From Pirellulales bacterium (GTDB lineage Bacteria; Planctomycetota; Planctomycetia; Pirellulales; Thermoguttaceae), in assembly GCA_020846145.1 (NCBI GenBank), contig JADLEL010000066.1, positions 1 through 36,785 of the forward strand: a DNA stretch of 36,785 bases. Reading direction: 5' to 3'. Shown here piece after piece: positions 5,503 to 14,129 of this stretch. Position 1 is the first letter of the stretch. Every line of letters begins with the position of its first letter. The translations under genes were made by a program, and so were the position numbers. The notes beneath the pieces are model-generated. The model was not told the origin of the DNA. It did not search any database and saw only the letters and a program-made list of their open reading frames with translations.

Positions 5503-7833
5503 TTATCTCAATTGATATTTTTTTCTTAATATCCACTCCAAAGTCAATAGACCCACGAACAACGTCCAGCATAACGGGGGATTATACAGTTTGCCTTCGC
5601 TGAATTCGCTGCGGGAGCGGTTGGAGCGGTCGAGTTGATCGAGCAGCAGGTCGGCAGAACTGATGTGCAAATAGCGGCCTTTGGTGTAGGCGGCCAGCCG
5701 GGCGAGGAGCTTGTCGTCGAGGTCGAGCTTCTCGAATTCGAGATTCGCCCGGCCGACCTCGGCCGCGAGTTTATCCGTCGTTAAGCGTTCGTTTCCGAGC
5801 GTAGCGCTCACGTCGAATTGATACTCGCCGGCCGCGGGCGGATCAAAAACGGCATCGTAGCGGCCGGGCGATCCCGGCTCGGGCGCGAGGTTGAGGGAAG
5901 TGGACTTTCCGTCGGGACCGGTGATTTTCGCTATAACTTTTGCAGTCGAGGCGGCCTGGCCTTCCTTGTCGCGGACGGTGGCGGAGATGCGGATGCCTTC
6001 TTCCGGATCGTAGTAGGCTTTGTCGAGCGTGGCCGCGAGATTCGCGCCCGCTTCGAGGTTGGCCGCGCGCCCGGCCAGCCAGCGGACCATCTGCCCCCAG
6101 AAACGCAGGAAAGGCGATTCCTGGTTCATCGCCTTCGGGCCTTGCTGCCATTTCCGCGTGGTGTCGCCGGTGAAAATCGCCGTGCGGCCTTTGTCCAGCG
6201 GCTGCACGGCCAGCACCGGCATGGCGTTTTTATCGGCGGATTGTTTTGCGAGAACCGTCGCGCCGGGTCGGGCCGATTCGACTTTCGTGCAGCCGTCCAA
6301 CGGCGGCAGGCCGGGCATTTTCGCCGGCCCCTGCTCGCTGGGAAAGAAGCCGGCGATGTTCGCGAAGATCGGATGCCGCGCGCCGTCCGGCGTGAGCGTG
6401 GGAAGAAAAGGATCGGTCGCCTGGCCGATCTCGCGGCCGCCGAGTTGGAGGGGCAGGACGTTGCCCAGCAGCGTGCCGGCGTATCCGCCTGGCCCAAGGC
6501 TGTGGTAGCCGCCGAGCATGACCAAGCCCGCTCCTTCGCGAATGCGCTTGACGAGCAATTCCTGCTGCTCGGATCGAAAATAGCTGCTATCGAGGTCGCC
6601 GAGGACGAACACATCGAACTTGCCGAAGGTTTCGGCATCCTTGGGGATGGCCGCGAGATCGATGCCGTTCATATTCGTCCGTTTGAGAAACACGTTCGGC
6701 CGGGTCTGCACGAGGGCGTAGAACTGCAAGTCGGGGTCTTTGGCCAGGAATCGATCGACCAGCGCGCCGTATTCCGCCCGCAGCGTGCCTTCGAGGTAGA
6801 GGACTTTAATACCCGCTTCGACCACGAGCGAGATCGCCGAACGCCGATTGTTTTCGGCGATTTTCTCTTCGGCCAGCGGTGGGATTTTGACCGTATAGGT
6901 GTGTTTGCCCTTCACCGTGGGGCGAAAATCGAAGGTAACGGACTGTGCGCCTTCGGGGACTGTCGCATTTTTCGCGGCGAGGTGGACATCGCCTTGTGAA
7001 ACTGCCCCATCGCCGCGAAAAATGGGACTGTCCCCTTGGTTTGGCCCCAGCGCAAGTTCTTGCTCGGCGATTTTGTTGCCGTCTTCCTCGAGTTCGACGT
7101 GCACGACGCGGCCCGGCAGCCCGATGCCTTCCACCGACGCCGAAATGCGGGCGAGATTGCCGAGCGTCATGCGGTCGGGGCAATCGATGCTCGATACTTG
7201 CACGTCCCGGTACGATGCGCTCGTCCGCAAACTCGCCCCCACGCCGATCGCGTGCAGCCGCAATCCGGCTTTGTCGGCGGCTTCCAGCGGATTGCGGGCG
7301 GAATTGTTGATGCCGTCGGAGAGCAAAACCACCGCTTCCACGTCGCGGCGGGGCATCTGCCGCCCGGCCGCGGCGATCGCGCCGGCGAGCGAGGTCGAGG
7401 CGCCGTCGGGGGCAAGAGCTTTCAACTCGGAAAAATCCTTCAGCGGCCGGGCGTTTTCGGCGAATTCGACCACGCGGAGGTCGAAATCGTTTTGCAGCTT
7501 CTCCCGCCATTTTTCGATTTGGCCCCGGCCCTGGTTGAAGCGCGTAACGCCGGAGGTGTCGTCGGCGATGCTCATCGAGGCCGAACGGTCGAGCAGGAAA
7601 ATCAAGCCCGGTTTGTTGGTCAACTGTTTATGATGGCTGTAAACCGGCCGGAAGATAAGCATTACGACCAGCAGAATGGCGAGACTTCGCAGCAGCAAGA
7701 GCGTCTGCCATTGCCCGCGTTTGAGTTGCCCGAACGCCCGCAGATAAAACACTCCCGCCAAGAGTATCGCGGCCGCTAGGACGAGCAACATCGTGCCGAA
7801 GCCGGAACCTTGTTCGAGGGTGAAGGAGTACAT
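5503..7833 (-). CDS. Membrane-anchored vWA / class I glutamine-amidotransferase-like protein
   Basis: Product of 776 residues from the ATG at 7833; an upstream TTG at 7854 is in frame but less likely. Two membrane segments lie near residues 14-31 and 44-61. They are followed by a vWA domain whose MIDAS begins DRSAS at 82-86, with VVLLSDG further on. The middle holds a class I glutamine-amidotransferase-like domain (KVLYLEGTLRAEYG, VFVLGDLD, GLVMLGGYHSLGPGG) of the kind found in large planctomycete vWA proteins, without an obvious catalytic Cys. A last hydrophobic segment (LCWTLFVGLLTLEWIL) lies close to the C terminus. The domain is expected on the outer face of the inner membrane. Residues about 267-293 are encoded by a REPIN-like palindrome (6955-7035) that keeps the frame open. 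It lies upstream of the DUF58 gene in a probable operon. Function unknown. Confidence 0.85.
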   Translation of the reverse strand: MYSFTLEQGSGFGTMLLVLAAAILLAGVFYLRAFGQLKRGQWQTLLLLRSLAILLVVMLIFRPVYSHHKQLTNKPGLIFLLDRSASMSIADDTSGVTRFNQGRGQIEKWREKLQNDFDLRVVEFAENARPLKDFSELKALAPDGASTSLAGAIAAAGRQMPRRDVEAVVLLSDGINNSARNPLEAADKAGLRLHAIGVGASLRTSASYRDVQVSSIDCPDRMTLGNLARISASVEGIGLPGRVVHVELEEDGNKIAEQELALGPNQGDSPIFRGDGAVSQGDVHLAAKNATVPEGAQSVTFDFRPTVKGKHTYTVKIPPLAEEKIAENNRRSAISLVVEAGIKVLYLEGTLRAEYGALVDRFLAKDPDLQFYALVQTRPNVFLKRTNMNGIDLAAIPKDAETFGKFDVFVLGDLDSSYFRSEQQELLVKRIREGAGLVMLGGYHSLGPGGYAGTLLGNVLPLQLGGREIGQATDPFLPTLTPDGARHPIFANIAGFFPSEQGPAKMPGLPPLDGCTKVESARPGATVLAKQSADKNAMPVLAVQPLDKGRTAIFTGDTTRKWQQGPKAMNQESPFLRFWGQMVRWLAGRAANLEAGANLAATLDKAYYDPEEGIRISATVRDKEGQAASTAKVIAKITGPDGKSTSLNLAPEPGSPGRYDAVFDPPAAGEYQFDVSATLGNERLTTDKLAAEVGRANLEFEKLDLDDKLLARLAAYTKGRYLHISSADLLLDQLDRSNRSRSEFSEGKLYNPPLCWTLFVGLLTLEWILRKKYQLR
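6955..7035. repeat. REPIN-like palindrome inside a coding sequence
   Basis: Arms 6955-6980 (GGGGACTGTCGCATTTTTCG...) and 7010-7035 (TCGCCGCGAAAAATGGGACTGTCCCC by position) are inverted copies matching at about 24 of 26 positions. The same arms occur at 13834-13911, 27430-27511 and 30954-31034. Here the element is 81 bases long, a multiple of three, and encodes GDSPIFRG at its start. The central part differs from the intergenic copies. Confidence 0.8.
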
Positions 7834-7877
7834 TATTGTTTTTGCAAGTTGCAATTGAAGAAGTCAACAAAATGACA

Positions 7878-7990
7878 TCAACACGGAGGCACGGAGGGCA
7901 CGGAGAACGAATGAAGGAAATGAGAAAGCACTGCAAAATGGCCGAATGATATTCATCTTTTCCGCCGTGTTCTCCGTGCCTCCGTGTTGA
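7878..7990. repeat. Inverted repeat between genes (ACACGGAGGCACGGAG family)
   Basis: TCAACACGGAGGCACGGAGG at 7878 and the inverse CTCCGTGCCTCCGTGTTGA ending at 7990 form the arms of a ~113-base element in the gap between the vWA gene and the 8048-8680 gene. A CTCCGTGCCTTGG relative also occurs inside the two long direct repeats of region 1. Confidence 0.65.
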
Positions 7991-8047
7991 AATACATCCT
8001 TTGAATTTCCGCCGATCGCCCCCCGCGTGGACGCGTAGGCTGAACGG

Positions 8048-8680
8048 TTAGTTCTTCTTTTTCGATATTGTTCCGCTCTCGTTGATCTTCTTCATTCCCT
8101 CCTCGAACGCCTCTTTCCCCAGTTTAATCGATTTGACGTAAACGAGCGATTTCAAATCCTTGCCGATTTCGCCCTTGTCGCGCTTGTGGAGCAGGAATTT
8201 TTCGGTGGGAACTTGCGGGCGGATTTCGCCGGGCTTGGGGCTGGCGTGAAACGGCGGATCGACATAGACGATGGCCGAGAGTTCGCCGGTAATGGTGCGG
8301 TCGTCGGAGAGGGTGATCGTATGCATGTATTCCCGGCTGGGGTAGGTTCGGCCGGTGTACATCTTTTCGTCCTTGGTGAGTTCCTTGAACTTCCACTCCT
8401 TTTCCATCCATTCCTTCTTGACTTTGCACTCGATCTGCTTGACGGCCGTGAGCGGCACTTCCCGCTGCCGCTCACGCCTTTCGTCGCTGATTTTGAGCCT
8501 CGCGTCGCGCGTCAGATACACTTGGCCGGCGCAGATCTTGCCGTCCGAAAGCTCGACATAGCCCGGCCGGGCGTCTTCCCGTTGCGCGCTAGCAGCGCCA
8601 AAGGGGTTGATGACCGGCGGCTCGTCGGCAACGAGCATTTCCGCAAAGAGCAAACTTAGAAAAACTACATGATATTGCAT
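8048..8680 (-). CDS. Secreted protein of unknown function
   Basis: A 210-residue product that I do not recognise. Residues 1-18 (MQYHVVFLSLLFAEMLVA) look like a signal peptide with likely cleavage before DEPP. The mature part is charged and Lys/Glu-rich. It has a segment GYVELSDGKICAGQVYLTRDARLKI, given here by its ends at about residues 40-65, and a later TITLSDDRTITGELSAIVYV, which suggests a repeated small beta-structure handling a short motif of the type LSDG/LSDD. The C terminus ends ISKKKN. It lies upstream of the vWA gene on the same strand, separated by a REPIN-like element, so it may have its own transcript. Confidence 0.7.
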   Translation of the reverse strand: MQYHVVFLSLLFAEMLVADEPPVINPFGAASAQREDARPGYVELSDGKICAGQVYLTRDARLKISDERRERQREVPLTAVKQIECKVKKEWMEKEWKFKELTKDEKMYTGRTYPSREYMHTITLSDDRTITGELSAIVYVDPPFHASPKPGEIRPQVPTEKFLLHKRDKGEIGKDLKSLVYVKSIKLGKEAFEEGMKKINESGTISKKKN

Positions 8681-8915
8681 GGCGGAATCAGCGCACTTTC
8701 AACACAACTTGGCCTGTTGGTTCCCCATCGCCGCCACGTGCCGGCGGATTGCAGATAGGGAGGCGGCGACACTCGGACGGAACCGGTTGCCGAACAAATC
8801 CGCGGGAACCGCGGCGGGCGCGGCCGCCATGCGGAGTGTCGGTAGTATCCATATCGAGTGAATGACGCATTGCCGAAGGCGATAACTTCGAACTCGCGCC
8901 ATCGGGCCTGCTCGA

Positions 8916-10517
8916 TCAGAACTCGACCTGATACTTTTGCGTCATTTTGCGGCGGATGTCGGCGGTGGCCGACACGATCGCCTGCCGGATTTGCTGGGTG
9001 CTGGTGGCCGCGGTGGCGGTTTCCTCGGCGCGGATGGCCCGCCGCTGGGTGCCGATCTCTTTGACCTCGGCCATTTGGGCGTATCTGCCGTTGGCGCCGT
9101 AGCGGTAGCCATAAACACCGCCGTAAGGACCATAGACGACGCCGCCGACAACGGGACGATAGTCCCCTGAGGCCGGGACTTGCGCCTCGCGGACGCCGGA
9201 CTGGATGCCCATCGTTTTCACCGCCATCGACGCCTGCCGCAGTTGATCGGCGACGAACTTGCTGTAGTCGAGAAGCTCCTGGTCAACGTTCAGGATCGGC
9301 AAGCGGTCGATCCGCTTGGCGTACTTCTCGCAGAACAGCGAAGTAGAGGCCAGGTTTTTGGCGTTTTTCATGTCGTCCTTAATGTCGTCGGCCATACCCA
9401 CGATCATGCGAAAGTACTCGCGCGACTTCTTCGCCTGCAAGGCCGGCAGTTCGCCGGGGCTGACGCTCGATTCCGATCCCTTGGCGGCGATCGCATCGCT
9501 GCCGACGGGCGATTCGATCACGTTCAGGAGCCGCCGCATGCCGCTTTTCGATAACGTGCCGGCGAGAGAAAACTCGTTCTTCTTGGCCTGCACCGTCCAG
9601 GACTGGAAATCGTTGATCGATGCACCCGAGTCGGAGAGGACTTGAATGATGAGCGGCTTAGCGATCGGCGCCAGGGGCGCGGCGTCGCTGTCGATATCGA
9701 CGGCCATCTTGCCCGAAGGCTGTTCGCCGATTCGCACGCCGATCCGCACGCCCTGGATATTGCTGAGCATTTTCGCCAACTGGGTCAGGCTCGTCCGCGG
9801 ACTGACGTTTTCCTGCCATTTTTCGAGATTTTTTTCCTGCGATTTCAGGTACTTGGCGACCCGCTCGTAGGACATCACGCCTTCGAGGTCCAGGGCCATG
9901 ATGATTTCACTGCCGGCCTCGTCGGAATAGACGGCCGCCTTTTGCAGGTAGGGCGAAAGCGGCGGAGGAGACGTTTTGCGAATTTCGCGGATCCAACGCA
10001 CGACCGCCTGGCGGTTCCCCGGCCCCATCGCGGCGAGCCGCCGGGGACCGAGTTGCACGATATACGTATCGTTGGGCCGAGCGAGCGCGGGAAGCCCCTC
10101 GATGGCGTCCGGCGTGCCGCCGCGCATTTGCGCTAATTGCTCCATCGAGAGATCCTGGTCGAGGTCCATCACGACGGCCTCCCAAAGCGGTTCCTTGAAT
10201 TCGAAGTCCATCTGCGAAGCCAGCACGAACCGCGTGGCCTGTGGCGGCACCATTATCATCCCGGACTCGAAAGCCGTTGCGAGCTTCTCGTTCCAGCCCT
10301 CCTTCACGCCCAGCGGGCTGTTTTTCGCCTTCTCCATGTTCAGGAGCACGACCGCGTTGGCCGAACGCGGAATCAGATTGACTAAATCCTGGAACTCGTC
10401 GTCGCAAAAGCCGCATTGGCTCAAGACGAGAACCAACGCGATTGCGATGGGCGACCGCCCAAGAAGGGAAAAAAAAACACTCGAAAACCACGTGGAGGAT
10501 TTAAGCAATCGGTTCAT
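8916..10517 (-). CDS. Secreted protein of unknown function
   Basis: Product of 533 residues from the ATG at 10517, which has AGGAGAGG about 9 bases upstream; the frame stays open to 10604 but the extra residues look untranslated. The N terminus (MNRLLKSSTWF, then hydrophobic PIAIALVLVLSQCGFC) is a signal peptide, possibly a lipoprotein-like one because of the Cys. The rest alternates hydrophobic strands and helices with no motif I can name. The C-terminal ~90 residues contain a Gly/Tyr-rich stretch (VVGGVVYGPYGGVYGYRYG) followed by a helical tail rich in Ala, Thr and Gln. Probably periplasmic or surface-bound. The gene ends 235 bases before the next one; that gap holds nothing I recognise. 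Confidence 0.7.
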   Translation of the reverse strand: MNRLLKSSTWFSSVFFSLLGRSPIAIALVLVLSQCGFCDDEFQDLVNLIPRSANAVVLLNMEKAKNSPLGVKEGWNEKLATAFESGMIMVPPQATRFVLASQMDFEFKEPLWEAVVMDLDQDLSMEQLAQMRGGTPDAIEGLPALARPNDTYIVQLGPRRLAAMGPGNRQAVVRWIREIRKTSPPPLSPYLQKAAVYSDEAGSEIIMALDLEGVMSYERVAKYLKSQEKNLEKWQENVSPRTSLTQLAKMLSNIQGVRIGVRIGEQPSGKMAVDIDSDAAPLAPIAKPLIIQVLSDSGASINDFQSWTVQAKKNEFSLAGTLSKSGMRRLLNVIESPVGSDAIAAKGSESSVSPGELPALQAKKSREYFRMIVGMADDIKDDMKNAKNLASTSLFCEKYAKRIDRLPILNVDQELLDYSKFVADQLRQASMAVKTMGIQSGVREAQVPASGDYRPVVGGVVYGPYGGVYGYRYGANGRYAQMAEVKEIGTQRRAIRAEETATAATSTQQIRQAIVSATADIRRKMTQKYQVEF

Positions 10518-10922
10518 GGACGGGGCCTCTCCTGAATGAGTTTGGGGAATGCAGCACGATGCGCTGAAAAACCTGGCTATAATGGAAATTTCCACCCCTC
10601 CCACGATCTTCCGTCATTCTACACCTTGCCGCATCGCTTGTAAATGAGACGGCCCGTTTCCGGGTAAGCGTTCGCGCCCCGGTCGGGGACTGGTCCATTT
10701 TTCGGCGGGATAACGTATTTTGCTGACAAACGGTAGGCCGAAAACATGGCCCCGCCCCCTTCCCGCGGCGCGACCCGGAGTCATGGCTCATTCCCCGCGC
10801 TTTTAGAAACCGGTTCTCTGGGTATAATGGACAGACGGGCATTGCGCGTAAGCGCGCGATTCCGAAAACAAAGCCCTCCCCCGCAAATTGCGGGGGGAGA
10901 TGCGTTGCACGAAAGATCGATC
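10518..10922. other. Divergent intergenic region with a REP-like element
   Basis: The gap separates two divergently transcribed genes. Positions 10664-10722 carry one copy of a repeat containing GGGGACTGGTCCATTTTTCG and ending in ATAACGTATTTTG. It is the inverse of the segments at 27522-27580 and about 13935-13991. Promoters for both genes must lie here, but I could not place convincing boxes. Confidence 0.6.
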
Positions 10923-12824
10923 ATGGATAATCCAAATAAATGCCGCATTCCTCGAGGATTTCCGCGAAGGGCCGTTCTTTTGCTCGCCGCGATCCTCGGC
11001 ACGGCTTTTTTCACCGCGGAGCGAACGCTTTTCGCCGGCAGCGTCCCTGCCGAAGCGGCAGAGGCCCCGCAACCGCCCGACGACTCCGCGGAAAAAACCG
11101 AGAACGCCGAGCGGCAAAAGCAAATCGCCGCGCTCGTCGCGCAATTGGGCGATAAGGACTATTTCGTCCGCCAAAAGGCGCAAGAGGAACTGGCCGCCTT
11201 GGGATTCGAGGCTTACGAGGCGCTCGCCGCCGCCGCCGCGAACGACGATCTGGAAATCGCGGCCCGGGCGAAGTATCTCCTCAAGCTGATGCGCGTGGAA
11301 TGGGCGGCCGCCTCCGATCCGCCCGAAGTCAAACGCCTCCTGAAGGGCTACGAATTGCTCGATGCCGCCAACCGCGAGGAACGCATCCATGCCTTGGCCG
11401 CCCTGCCCGACGGCAAGGCCGCGCCCGCGCTCTGCCGCCTCGCGCGGTACGAAAAATCCGGCCTCCTTTCCAAGCGCGCGGCGCTCGACCTCCTGCAATC
11501 CACTCCGGGCGGAGCCCCTCCAGCCCGGGAAATCGAGAATCTGCTCCCCAAAAACCTCGAGCGCGGCGCCCGCCCCGCCATGCAATGGATCGGCGCCTGG
11601 CTCCGCATGGCGCGCGATCCCCAGGCGGCGGTGGACGAATTCGAGCGGCTCATCGACGCCGAAACGCGGACGCTGAAGCGCGCCCCCGACGAAACCGCTC
11701 CCGAACTGGTCGCCGCCTTGATGCGTTTCCAGATCGCGCAGCTCAAGCGCTTGGGAAAAAACGACGCCGTCGTGCGGGCCATGCAGCGGCTGATCGAACT
11801 GCAAACGGACGACGCCGGCGCGATCGCCGAATTGGCCGAATGGTTTTTGGACCAAAAGGCGTGGGGACCGTTCGACGATCTCGCGAAAAAATTCGCCCCC
11901 CGATTCGATTCCGAACCGATTCCCCTCTACCTCCACGCCGCCGCCAAACTGGCGCAGCACGACGTGCAAAAGGCCGAAGAACTCGCCGCGAAAGCCCGCA
12001 AGCTCAATCCCGGCAAGGATGTCTTGCCCCAGCATTACCTGGTCGCCCAGTATTTGCAGAAAAAGGGCTTCATCCCCTGGGCAATCGAGGAATTCGAAAT
12101 CCTCATCGCGCGCTCCGGCGACCAGGATTATCTCGCCTTCCAGACGGTCTGCGTGCTGGCCGAACTCTATCACGACCAGGGCAAGAACCTCGAGGCCGGA
12201 AAAACCATCGAAAAATTCGTGAAAAAGCCCTCCGTCCGCCGGCTCTTCGCGCCCGGCCCCGTCGTCGATCTCCCCTTGGAGCAGGTCCGCTCGGAAATGT
12301 ACTATTACTACGGCTGCCATTGGGAGAGCCAGGGCGACCGCAAGCAACGGCGCGAAAACATGGAGCGCGCCTTGAAGGAGGACCCCGCCAATATCAACGC
12401 CATGATCGGCTATTACCGCCTCCCCGACCTGACGCCCGCGGAAAAGCGGAACGTCGTCCAACTCATCGAAAAGTCCGCCGCCGAAACGCGGGAGTCGATC
12501 CGCAACGCACGAACCAACCTCGACGACCCCCGCCAAATCCAATACGCCGACGCCAAGGAAGCGACCGACTGCAACCAGTTCGCCTGGTTGATCGCCAACA
12601 CCGAGGGCAATTTCGACGAAGCCCTGAAGTACGCCAAGCGGGCCGTCGAGCTGCTGCCCGCCAGCGGCGGCATCCGCGACACGCTGGCCCACGTCTATTT
12701 CGCCAAGGGGGACTACGAAAACGCGGTCAAAACCCAGGAAAACGCCCTCGAACTCGAACCCCATTCGGCGATGATCGAAAAGAAATTGAAGGAATTCATT
12801 AAGGCGCGTGATGAGAAGAAGTAG
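10923..12824 (+). CDS. Secreted HEAT/TPR repeat protein
   Basis: Product of 633 residues starting at the ATG at 10923. The frame stays open upstream to 10746, but MDNPNKCRIPRGFPRR followed by a hydrophobic stretch (AVLLLAAILGTAFF) makes a good signal peptide from 10923. The N-terminal part after cleavage has HEAT-like helices (LVAQLGDKDYFVRQKAQEEL is one). The rest is almost entirely helical. The last ~80 residues hold two clear TPRs (AWLIANTEGNFDEALKYAKR and LAHVYFAKGDYENAVKTQEN). It should act as a periplasmic or cell-surface protein-binding scaffold; the partner is unknown. Planctomycete genomes carry many such proteins. A G-rich run (12823-12852) follows the stop. Confidence 0.8.
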   Translation: MDNPNKCRIPRGFPRRAVLLLAAILGTAFFTAERTLFAGSVPAEAAEAPQPPDDSAEKTENAERQKQIAALVAQLGDKDYFVRQKAQEELAALGFEAYEALAAAAANDDLEIAARAKYLLKLMRVEWAAASDPPEVKRLLKGYELLDAANREERIHALAALPDGKAAPALCRLARYEKSGLLSKRAALDLLQSTPGGAPPAREIENLLPKNLERGARPAMQWIGAWLRMARDPQAAVDEFERLIDAETRTLKRAPDETAPELVAALMRFQIAQLKRLGKNDAVVRAMQRLIELQTDDAGAIAELAEWFLDQKAWGPFDDLAKKFAPRFDSEPIPLYLHAAAKLAQHDVQKAEELAAKARKLNPGKDVLPQHYLVAQYLQKKGFIPWAIEEFEILIARSGDQDYLAFQTVCVLAELYHDQGKNLEAGKTIEKFVKKPSVRRLFAPGPVVDLPLEQVRSEMYYYYGCHWESQGDRKQRRENMERALKEDPANINAMIGYYRLPDLTPAEKRNVVQLIEKSAAETRESIRNARTNLDDPRQIQYADAKEATDCNQFAWLIANTEGNFDEALKYAKRAVELLPASGGIRDTLAHVYFAKGDYENAVKTQENALELEPHSAMIEKKLKEFIKARDEKK

Positions 12825-12916
12825 GGAATAGGGGATGGGGGATAGGGGAGCAAAGACCAGCCGCTTGCAGCTTAGCAATGAAACGCCAATAAGCATCCAC
12901 ATTGCCTAAATCGTTC

Positions 12917-13714
12917 ATGCAAATTTTCGATATTAACGGCACTCAAATCGCCTTCCTCGATTCCGGCCGCGGCATCCCGCTCGTTTTGCTGCACGGCTTT
13001 CCCTTGGATCACTCGATGTGGAGCGGGCAGATCGCCGGGCTTGCGGGCCGCTGCCGCGTCGTCGTCCCCGACCTGCGCGGATTCGGCGCAAGCGGCGCGA
13101 GCGAGGGCGCCGTTGCGATGGAGCAAATGGCCGACGACTTGGCCGCGCTCCTCGACGCCTTGGAAATCCGCGAACCGATCATCCTCGGCGGGCTCTCGAT
13201 GGGCGGATACGTCGCCTTCGAATTCTGGCGAAAATATCCCGCGAAACTCAAGGCGCTGATCCTCTGCGACACCCGTCCCGAAGCGGACAGTCCCGAAATC
13301 GCGGCGAACCGCCTGGCGACGGCCGACCGCGTGCTCGGCGAAGGGCCGCGGCCGATCGTCGATGCGTTGCTGCCGAAACTATTTTCGCCGCGAACCCGCG
13401 CCGAGCAACCGCAAATCGTTGCCCAGACCGAGCGCGTCATGCTCGCCGCCGATCCGCGCGGCGTCGCCGCCGCCGCCCGCGGCATGGCCCGGCGCCGCGA
13501 CTTCCGGGCCGAGTTGAAAAACATCGACCTGCCCGCGCTCGTCCTCGTCGGCGCGGACGACGCCTTGACCCCGCCCGCCGCCATGCAGTCCTGGGCCGCG
13601 ACGATCCCCCACGCCGTCTTTCGCGTGATCGCCGACGCCGGCCACATGGCCCCACTCGAACAACCCGCCCCCGTCAATGCAGCCATCGAATCCTTCCTCG
13701 ATTCGCTCGCCTGA
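12917..13714 (+). CDS. Alpha/beta hydrolase
   Basis: A 265-residue cytosolic alpha/beta hydrolase of the enol-lactonase/esterase type. The oxyanion segment LLHGFP is at residues 24-29, the nucleophile elbow GLSMG has Ser94, the acid is Asp214 or Asp215 in VGADDALTP, and the base is His243 in DAGHMAPLE. All three catalytic positions are intact and the length is normal. The in-frame TTG at 12902 would add five residues; the ATG at 12917 is preferred. Substrate cannot be told from sequence; 3-oxoadipate enol-lactonases are close in motif, but no aromatic-catabolism gene is nearby. It follows the HEAT/TPR gene by 92 bases and may share its transcript. Confidence 0.9.
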   Translation: MQIFDINGTQIAFLDSGRGIPLVLLHGFPLDHSMWSGQIAGLAGRCRVVVPDLRGFGASGASEGAVAMEQMADDLAALLDALEIREPIILGGLSMGGYVAFEFWRKYPAKLKALILCDTRPEADSPEIAANRLATADRVLGEGPRPIVDALLPKLFSPRTRAEQPQIVAQTERVMLAADPRGVAAAARGMARRRDFRAELKNIDLPALVLVGADDALTPPAAMQSWAATIPHAVFRVIADAGHMAPLEQPAPVNAAIESFLDSLA

Positions 13715-13817
13715 TCCGCACTGCTCCGCGTCCTCCGCGGCTCCGTGGTGATTTATTGCGAAAATTGCGGCCTAAACCGCTTTCCAGTTCGCCGGTGCGG
13801 CGGCCACATTGTCCCAC

Positions 13818-13991
13818 GGTAACCGTTCACAGGGGACTGTCCCGATTTTCGCGGCGCAAAAGATGATGCGCCGTAAAAGTGCTTAATCGCCGCGAAAATG
13901 GGACTGTCCCCCTCGCGCCGCGCCGTTTGTCCATAAAATACGTTTTCGCGCCGAAAAATGGACCAGTCCCCGACCGGGGCGTGAACGCTTA
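13818..13991. repeat. Composite REPIN-like element upstream of selA
   Basis: Starts GGTAACCGTTCACAGGGGAC. A first palindrome has arms 13834-13857 (GGGACTGTCCCGATTTTCGCGG) and 13888-13911 (CGCCGCGAAAATGGGACTGTCC), around a loop with AAAGATGATGCGCCG. A second module follows, containing CGAAAAATGGACCAGTCCCC and ending GGCGTGAACGCTTAC. Both modules recur together at 27417-27580. Confidence 0.8.
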
Positions 13992-14011
13992 CGTGCTTTC
14001 CAACGGTCGGT

Positions 14012-14041
14012 TTGACAAAAGCGGGGGGCTGCAAGTATGAT
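14012..14041 (+). promoter_or_regulatory. Sigma-70-like promoter of selA
   Basis: TTGACA (14012-14017), an 18-base spacer, and TATGAT (14036-14041). This is close to consensus and lies about 90 bases before the selA start, immediately downstream of the REPIN-like element. Confidence 0.6.
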
Positions 14042-14129
14042 GAACGCACTTCCGCATCGATCCGCGTTGTGTCCCTGCGGGATGCAATGATCGGCTTCGC
14101 CTGCAAAAAAATCCTCGGGAGAATTGCCC

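Noticed and set aside
10803..12902. A 699-codon minus-strand frame opposite the HEAT/TPR gene
   Set aside because: Shadow of a GC-rich coding strand; the plus-strand protein has a signal peptide and TPRs.
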